Positions 59,405 through 64,000 of a stretch of DNA of 64,000 nucleotides are shown piece after piece. Source of the DNA: an uncultured Rickettsiales bacterium (lineage in GTDB: Bacteria > Pseudomonadota > Alphaproteobacteria > RF32 > CAG-239); contig URXV01000001.1 in the NCBI GenBank assembly GCA_900551865.1, positions 1-64,000 of the forward strand. The letters run 5' to 3'. Numbering within the stretch: the first letter of the stretch is position 1; every line of letters starts with the position of its first letter. The position numbers were made by a program, and so were the translations under genes. The notes under the pieces were generated by a model that worked only from the letters and a program-made list of their open reading frames with translations, had not been told where the DNA came from and ran no database searches.

Positions 59405-60379
59405 TTATAAAGTTGCAATGACTGCCGCTATTTCTTGAGCCGTGTTCAGAGGGGAATCGGGGGTCTGCTGCCGCGTATAGTCTTCGTTTGCTATGTCTGT
59501 GGCGTATCCTTTGGAGCAAAGAGATTGAACAAAGCGCAGATGTTTCGGCGTCAGCCAGTCAGATCCGGTGAATATTCTCAATTCCTTCCCGGCAGCGGTG
59601 GCTTCGCTGCACATTGAAACAGAATCTCCCGTAACGACGATGTTGTCGGCGCATGCCAGAAATCCAAGATAGGGATTTTCGTCTTTTGTGCCCCAAAGGT
59701 AGGCATAGTGCGGAAAAGCATTCAGGGTGGACATGATTTTTTCTTCGGCAGCCGTACCGGTTCTGCGAGATGTTGTTATCAAGAGCGAACCGCCCTCCTT
59801 TTCCTTTAGGCTTTTGACGGCAAGAGCAAGCCGTTCGGCATTTTCAAGCGAGAACGGATGCTTTTTGATTGCGCCGCCGATGATTACCGCCGTAACCGGA
59901 TGTGGCAGGGGTGAGAATTTGTCATGCCATTTTTGATATGCACTATCAAGTTTTTCGCGAGTGACAAAATGCGGACAGCCAACAGTATAACGAATGTTAG
60001 GGGCATTAAATTTATTTTTGTCATGTTCAGGAGCGAATATGAATGTAAAGTCTTTGATGCCGGTGCGGCCGATATGCCCGAGTTGGACAAGCTTTGTTTC
60101 GGGATGCTTTTTTTTGATGTAACGGGCGATTGGCGCAGTTCTTCTGGTAGGGGACAAAACAATGTCGGGATATGGGGCGCTGATTGTGTTTTTGCTTTCG
60201 GACACCAGGCCGAGCAAAGTCGTTCCGCGAATGAAGTTGGGCAGTGCCGCCCAACGGTTATACTCCAGAGTTTTTTCTGTAACGGTAAACCGGGTTTTAT
60301 CAAGGCAGTCGGCAATTCCTTCAGCCTGATGGCGGCTGCCAATGCGGTTATCCAGCAATATCCATATGTTTTTTTTCAT
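59405..60379 (-). CDS. ELM1/DUF1022 family protein
   Basis: 324 residues of the ELM1-like (mitochondrial fission ELM1, DUF1022) family, GT-B-like proteins found in alphaproteobacteria and plant mitochondria. Features: IWILLDNRIGSRHQAEGIAD at the N-terminus, DIVLSPTRRTAPIARYIKK, LGHIGR, AVIIGGAIKKHPFSLENAERLA and VVTGDSVSMCSEATAAGKEL. In bacteria it is often near LPS genes and sometimes labelled nucleoside-diphosphate-sugar epimerase; the real activity is unknown. Confidence 0.88.
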   Translation of the reverse strand: MKKNIWILLDNRIGSRHQAEGIADCLDKTRFTVTEKTLEYNRWAALPNFIRGTTLLGLVSESKNTISAPYPDIVLSPTRRTAPIARYIKKKHPETKLVQLGHIGRTGIKDFTFIFAPEHDKNKFNAPNIRYTVGCPHFVTREKLDSAYQKWHDKFSPLPHPVTAVIIGGAIKKHPFSLENAERLALAVKSLKEKEGGSLLITTSRRTGTAAEEKIMSTLNAFPHYAYLWGTKDENPYLGFLACADNIVVTGDSVSMCSEATAAGKELRIFTGSDWLTPKHLRFVQSLCSKGYATDIANEDYTRQQTPDSPLNTAQEIAAVIATL

Positions 60380-60487
60380 AAATTTAATCTTTTTATCCGG
60401 TGAAAACGATATTTTTAGGTTTTATTAAGTTATATATGATAATGGCATATATGCAAGCAGAATTTTATTTATTAAAGAGTGTGAGCG

Positions 60488-60793
60488 ATGATAAAGAGTT
60501 TAGTTTTCGGCCTGGCGGCGATGGCGGCCTTTGCGGTTTCGGCAGAAGCCCAAATAGCGGCGCTTGACGAGGCAAAATATATTACGACGCTGAAAGTTGT
60601 AACCGACCATAAGATGAAAGATGCGGATTTGGAGCCGGATGTTGACAGGCTGCGTGAGAATGAGCGCTTTAAGAAAGAATTGGTTAAGATGCTCGGAAAG
60701 CTGGATAATTCCCGCCCGAACAGCGCTAAAAACCAAAAAATCATGCGTATTTTGGAAAGAGCGGGCAAAGAAGTTTATAATGAGTTAAAGTAG
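60488..60793 (+). CDS. Small exported protein
   Basis: 101 residues. Signal peptide with cleavage likely after AEA (about residue 21), then a helical charged domain (KYITTLKVVTDHKMKDADLE, RFKKELVKMLGKLDN). Not a recognised family. It is 8 bases before the lipoprotein gene and probably cotranscribed. Confidence 0.65.
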   Translation: MIKSLVFGLAAMAAFAVSAEAQIAALDEAKYITTLKVVTDHKMKDADLEPDVDRLRENERFKKELVKMLGKLDNSRPNSAKNQKIMRILERAGKEVYNELK

Positions 60794-60801
60794 GGGGGCT
60801 T

Positions 60802-61170
60802 ATGAAAAAGGTACTGGGTATGACAGCTTTTTTGCTGTTAAATGCATGCACGACGGAATATATTCTGATGGATGAAAATGCAAATCCGGTTGAAAGCGGA
60901 TATTATACGGAAAATACAGAGGGAACATCCGGCGTTGAAAATATGGGACTGGCTGAATATATTACGGCCAACGATGTTTTTGTTGTTGGCGAAGGGGCTG
61001 ATTTTGTAACCTATCAATATAAAAATGTCAGAGTTGACGAGATTTCGCCTTTGGCTTCCATGTATTGCGCCGATATTGCGTACGGAGGTTCGCCGTACCT
61101 TCGTGAAGTCAGCATGTACCATAACGGTTTTATGCGGGCTACGTTTGACTGCGTCAGCCTTGCAATCTAA
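60802..61170 (+). CDS. Small lipoprotein
   Basis: 122 residues. Lipobox LLNAC (Cys16) in MKKVLGMTAFLLLNAC; mature part with a DENANPVESGYY linker and two later cysteines (MYCADIAYGG, ATFDCVSLAI) that could form a disulfide. No family recognised. A run of G before the ATG serves as the ribosome-binding site. Confidence 0.65.
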   Translation: MKKVLGMTAFLLLNACTTEYILMDENANPVESGYYTENTEGTSGVENMGLAEYITANDVFVVGEGADFVTYQYKNVRVDEISPLASMYCADIAYGGSPYLREVSMYHNGFMRATFDCVSLAI

Positions 61171-61208
61171 AATACCATTCCCTATATTGTATTTGAAGGG
61201 AATATATT

Positions 61209-62183
61209 ATGGCAAAAAATCTGTATGACATATTGGGCGTTGCCAAAACGGCAACGGAAGCGGAAATTAAGTCGCAATACCGCAAACTGGCGCGCAAATA
61301 TCATCCCGATTTGAATAAGGACGATAAAAGCGCCGCGGAAAAATTCAAAGAAATTTCAGCGGCGTATGATATTTTGGGCGATAAGGACAAACGCCAGAAA
61401 TATGACAATAATGAAATTGACGCGGAAGGCAAACCAACCGGGTTCGGAGCCGGAGGGTTTGGTTCCGGCGGTTTTGGCGCGGGAGGTTTTGGCAACGGCG
61501 GGTTTAATCCCGGCGGAGGGACATACAGAACCTATACGGCAGGCGGTTTCGGAGGGGCACAAAACGGCGGCTTTGATTTCTCGTCATTGTTCGGGGAGGA
61601 TATTTTCAGCCAATTCAGCAATGGGGGCGGAACGGGATTTGGCAGTGCCGGGCGCGGTGCATACCGGGCGCAGAAAGGACAGGATGCCGCATATTCGCTG
61701 GATGTGGACTTTCTTGATGCTGCCAAAGGTGCCGAAAAAAGCATTATGATGAATGGCAAACGCCTAAATGTCAAAATTCCGGCAGGAACGACGTCCGGGC
61801 AAGTCTTGCGCCTGAAAGGGCAGGGGTTTGCCGGCGTCAACGGAGGTACTGACGGCGATGCCTTGATTACGATTAATGTGCGTTCACATCCGTATTTCAG
61901 GGCAGAAGGGAAGAATATAGTTATGGATTTGCCGGTGTCGATGAAAGAAGCGGTTTTGGGCGCTAAGGTGATTGTTCCGACGATAAGCGGCAAAGTCAGC
62001 GTGAAAATACCGGCTTATTCTTCCAGCGGGGAGAAACTGCGCCTGAAAGGCAAAGGAATTAAGACAGGAAGCGGAACCGGCGATGAAATCATCAATCTGG
62101 TCATTATGGCGCCGAAAACGAAAGACGCGGAGTTGGAAGCGGCGTTGAACAGTTTGCCTGACGAGCAGCTGAGGAGCTTTTAA
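61209..62183 (+). CDS. CbpA-like DnaJ co-chaperone
   Basis: 324 residues. J domain (about 1-70) with the HPD motif in KYHPDLNKDD, a long Gly/Phe-rich linker with repeated GFG.GG units (about 78-118), then two DnaJ C-terminal domains (ILMNGK-like MMNGKRLNVKIPAGTTSGQ, SGEKLRLKGKGIKTGSG). No zinc-finger region, so it is of the CbpA/type II class acting with DnaK. It overlaps the next gene by 1 base. Confidence 0.94.
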   Translation: MAKNLYDILGVAKTATEAEIKSQYRKLARKYHPDLNKDDKSAAEKFKEISAAYDILGDKDKRQKYDNNEIDAEGKPTGFGAGGFGSGGFGAGGFGNGGFNPGGGTYRTYTAGGFGGAQNGGFDFSSLFGEDIFSQFSNGGGTGFGSAGRGAYRAQKGQDAAYSLDVDFLDAAKGAEKSIMMNGKRLNVKIPAGTTSGQVLRLKGQGFAGVNGGTDGDALITINVRSHPYFRAEGKNIVMDLPVSMKEAVLGAKVIVPTISGKVSVKIPAYSSSGEKLRLKGKGIKTGSGTGDEIINLVIMAPKTKDAELEAALNSLPDEQLRSF

Positions 62184-62746
62184 TGCATTTTGAGGCGTTG
62201 GAAAATTTTGAATGGTATAATGATCCCGAGAACGTACGGTTTGAGAACGACGCGATGATTATTTACGCCCGGCCGGGAACGGACTTCTGGCAGAGCGTGC
62301 ATCGGGGATTTAAAAAGGACGACGGCCATTTTTTCTTTTGCCGACAGGATGGCGACTTTTTTCTGACGCTGAAGTGGCATTTTGAACGGCTTGAAAAATT
62401 TTCGCAATGCGGCATTATGTTGCGGATTGACGAGCGCAATTGGTTCAAAGCGTCGTTAATGAATGAGAATCCGGAAAACAATGTTCTGGCGTCTTCGGTT
62501 ACATCTGGCGGACATTCCGACTGGGCAGGCATAAACCTTGGCCGGGAGGTTCATGATATTTGGTATCGGCTGAACCGGGTGGGCGACGATTACATATTTT
62601 CTTATTCGTTTGACGGCATCGCTTTTGTCAAAGCAAGGATGTTTTATATGCAAAGTTATGAGGAAGTCAAGGCGGGAGCGTATATAGCGGCTCCGAACAG
62701 CGACAATTTTTGCGCTGAACTTTCAGGGCTGAATCTTGGGGCATAA
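62183..62746 (+). CDS. DUF1349 (YojK/regulation-of-enolase-like) protein
   Basis: 187 residues with the DUF1349 beta-sandwich pattern: ARPGTDFWQSVHRGF, LTLKWHFERLEKFSQCGIMLRID, WFKASLMNE, and SDWAG...WYRLNRVGDDYIFSYSFDG. Concanavalin-like fold, often carbohydrate-related; function unproven. It is coupled to the CbpA-like gene by a TAATG overlap. Confidence 0.88.
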   Translation: MHFEALENFEWYNDPENVRFENDAMIIYARPGTDFWQSVHRGFKKDDGHFFFCRQDGDFFLTLKWHFERLEKFSQCGIMLRIDERNWFKASLMNENPENNVLASSVTSGGHSDWAGINLGREVHDIWYRLNRVGDDYIFSYSFDGIAFVKARMFYMQSYEEVKAGAYIAAPNSDNFCAELSGLNLGA

Positions 62747-62883
62747 GGCAGGTTTAAAGACGGCAATACTATCGGATTGTTTGACGAATCTGTAATTTAA
62801 CAAATCGTAAAAATATCTGTAAAAAAATGAAAAATATCCTCTTGACAAGTTTTAAAATATAGTGTTTTTTATTGCTGTTTATG

Positions 62884-62901
62884 ACATACATTTTAGTATG
62901 T
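62884..62901 (+). promoter_or_regulatory. AcrR-like TetR operator
   Basis: Inverted repeat ACATAC-ATTTTA-GTATGT just before the TetR gene, downstream of a -35-like TTGACA at 62842-62847. It resembles the E. coli AcrR operator half-site (TACATACATT), fitting autoregulation. Confidence 0.65.
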
Positions 62902-62922
62902 ATCTATAATTCAGGAGGTTTA

Positions 62923-63537
62923 ATGGCAAGAAAATGCAAGGAAGATGCCGAAAAGACCAGGCAGGCGGTTCTGGAATCGGCATTAGATGTTTTTTCGGAA
63001 AAAGGATATGCTAAAGCAACGTTTGACGAGATAGCCGCCCGAGCCGGTTTTACGAAGGGTGCGGTGTACTGGTATTTCAGAAACAAGGCGGATTTGGTAG
63101 CGGCGCTGATTATTGAATATGTCGGGCGCAAACGCGAAGAACTTATGCCGAATGTACCGGAAGGCAATACGTTGGAAAATCTGCTTGAATATTTTGTGTT
63201 ATGGGCCGATGCCGGAGAAAAGGATTTGCGGTTTTCCCGGTTTAACCGGTTTATCATGTGCCAGATGGAGTGGTCGGAGGCTGTTATTGAACGTGTGGAC
63301 AAAGCATTGGCTCTGACAAAAAATTATCATTTAGAAAAAGTTAACCAGGTTTTGGTAGAATTAAAAGCAAAAAATGAGTTGAGAGACGGTTTGGACATTA
63401 ATATGATTCAGCATATTATCATATCTACATATATGGGAATCGTCTTTTCGACTTTGAGCAAAAGGGTAGATTACGATGTGGCAGATATGGTTCGCGCGGG
63501 GCTGGGTCTGCTGTTTGAGAGTATAAAAAGGAAATGA
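62923..63537 (+). CDS. TetR/AcrR-family repressor
   Basis: 204 residues from the ATG at 62923, which has GGAGG 5 bases upstream; 17 upstream in-frame codons overlap the operator and are discounted. The N-terminal helix-turn-helix is FDEIAARAGFTKGAVYWYFRNKADL, typical of AcrR, and the rest is an alpha-helical ligand-binding domain. It lies directly upstream of the efflux membrane-fusion gene, so it probably represses it, with drugs as inducer (inferred). Confidence 0.93.
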   Translation: MARKCKEDAEKTRQAVLESALDVFSEKGYAKATFDEIAARAGFTKGAVYWYFRNKADLVAALIIEYVGRKREELMPNVPEGNTLENLLEYFVLWADAGEKDLRFSRFNRFIMCQMEWSEAVIERVDKALALTKNYHLEKVNQVLVELKAKNELRDGLDINMIQHIIISTYMGIVFSTLSKRVDYDVADMVRAGLGLLFESIKRK

Positions 63538-63605
63538 GGATTGGATTACAGATGAAAAAGGTTACAGAAATAATTAAGGCAGAAAAGCCAGAGGGGATAA
63601 AAATT

Positions 63606-64000
63606 ATGAAAAAAAGTTATTTGTTTGCGGGGGCTGCGGCTTTGCTGGCGGTTGTTGCCGGATGCCATTTTTACGGACAGAAAGGGGAAGGAACCGGAAT
63701 GCCGGCGGTTAACGTTACCGTTGCTGAAGCAAAAGAAGAGGTTATAAACAATCCGAAAACGTATGTGGCGCTGGTGGAGGCGATTAACAGCGTTGACGTC
63801 GTGGCGAAGGTCAGCGGCAGTTTGGACAAGGTAAACTTTACCGAAGGCGGTTTTGTGAAGAAAGACGACCCGTTGTTTATCATAGACAAGGATACGTATC
63901 AGGCGAATTATAATCTGGCAAAAGCGCAGCTTGAAAGCGCGAAGGCGAATCTGACGAAAACCGAGCGCGATTATAACCGCCAAAAACAGTTGAGCGCCAA
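63606..64000 (+). CDS. RND efflux periplasmic adaptor (AcrA-like), 3'-truncated
   Basis: The frame runs open to the window end (131 codons). The start at 63606 (GAGGGG site) gives a lipoprotein signal with lipobox VVAGC; an ATG at 63552 is in frame but poorly supported. The AcrA/MexA-like N-terminal region follows: VEAINSVDVVAKVSGSLDKV (lipoyl half-motif), EGGFVKKDDPLFIIDKDTYQ and a coiled-coil start (AKAQLESAKANLTKTERDY). The partner acrB-type pump is expected beyond the window. Confidence 0.9.
   Translation, partial: MKKSYLFAGAAALLAVVAGCHFYGQKGEGTGMPAVNVTVAEAKEEVINNPKTYVALVEAINSVDVVAKVSGSLDKVNFTEGGFVKKDDPLFIIDKDTYQANYNLAKAQLESAKANLTKTERDYNRQKQLSA

Overview
The window reads as a chromosomal segment of an alphaproteobacterium with a compact genome and mid-range, slightly AT-leaning base composition. 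It is probably an anaerobic or microaerobic, host- or gut-associated lineage. The alphaproteobacterial signs are the yebC-ruvC and ruvA-ruvB-ybgC blocks, the rarA-rluC-ATP12 order, an ATP12 F1-ATPase chaperone, an ELM1-family protein and PssA. The anaerobic reading rests on a likely RquA (rhodoquinone synthesis), an FprA-type flavodiiron protein, a Dps-like ferritin, a phosphofructokinase with a PPi-type residue, and a redox cluster of flavodoxin, FMN reductase and polyferredoxin. The exact taxon cannot be fixed without a search.

Layout. 1-11 kb: Holliday-junction genes (ruvB, ruvA, ruvC) with ybgC and yebC on the minus strand, split by a plus-strand block holding an OprB-like porin, a three-gene zinc-protease / 7TM-transglutaminase / ATP-grasp ligase cluster, a cyclophilin and one member (B) of a paralogous family of unknown function. 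Another member (A) starts the window and a third (C) lies at 32.3 kb. 11-24 kb: a degenerate DEAD-box protein, rarA, rluC-like, AsmA, ATP12, acylphosphatase, trxB, a GT-C transferase, then ychF-pth-rplY and pssA. 24-31 kb: tRNA-Leu, small envelope genes, a GT92 transferase, a solitary serine recombinase, a CPA2 antiporter and a DUF4422 protein. 31-38 kb: pfk, paralog C, yejB and yejA without yejE/yejF. 38-46.5 kb: accA, a Ser-rich mini-protein with Hsp20, RquA, a response regulator with rsmE, cmk, flavodiiron protein, Dps, rpmB, and tRNA-Arg and tRNA-Pro.

46.6-56 kb is the densest accessory stretch: a stand-alone EF-Tu domain-II protein, a UvrA2-like ATPase, a SIMPL protein, then a redox cluster. 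In that cluster a MerR regulator gene lies near two promoters that share a TTAGAG-N4-CTCTAA palindrome in a 19-bp spacer. They drive an exported flavodoxin and a cupin plus FMN-reductase pair. Between them sits an operon of a twin-arginine-containing polyferredoxin with tatA and tatC. 56-64 kb: a secreted serpin flanked by two near-identical ribbon-helix-helix genes, an unknown gene, an ELM1-like protein, two small envelope proteins, a CbpA-like co-chaperone with a DUF1349 protein, and a TetR gene with an AcrR-like operator upstream of a truncated acrA-type efflux gene.

No CRISPR array, IS element or rRNA is visible. Most transcription units end in clear Rho-independent terminators. All functional calls come from motif and synteny recognition by eye.
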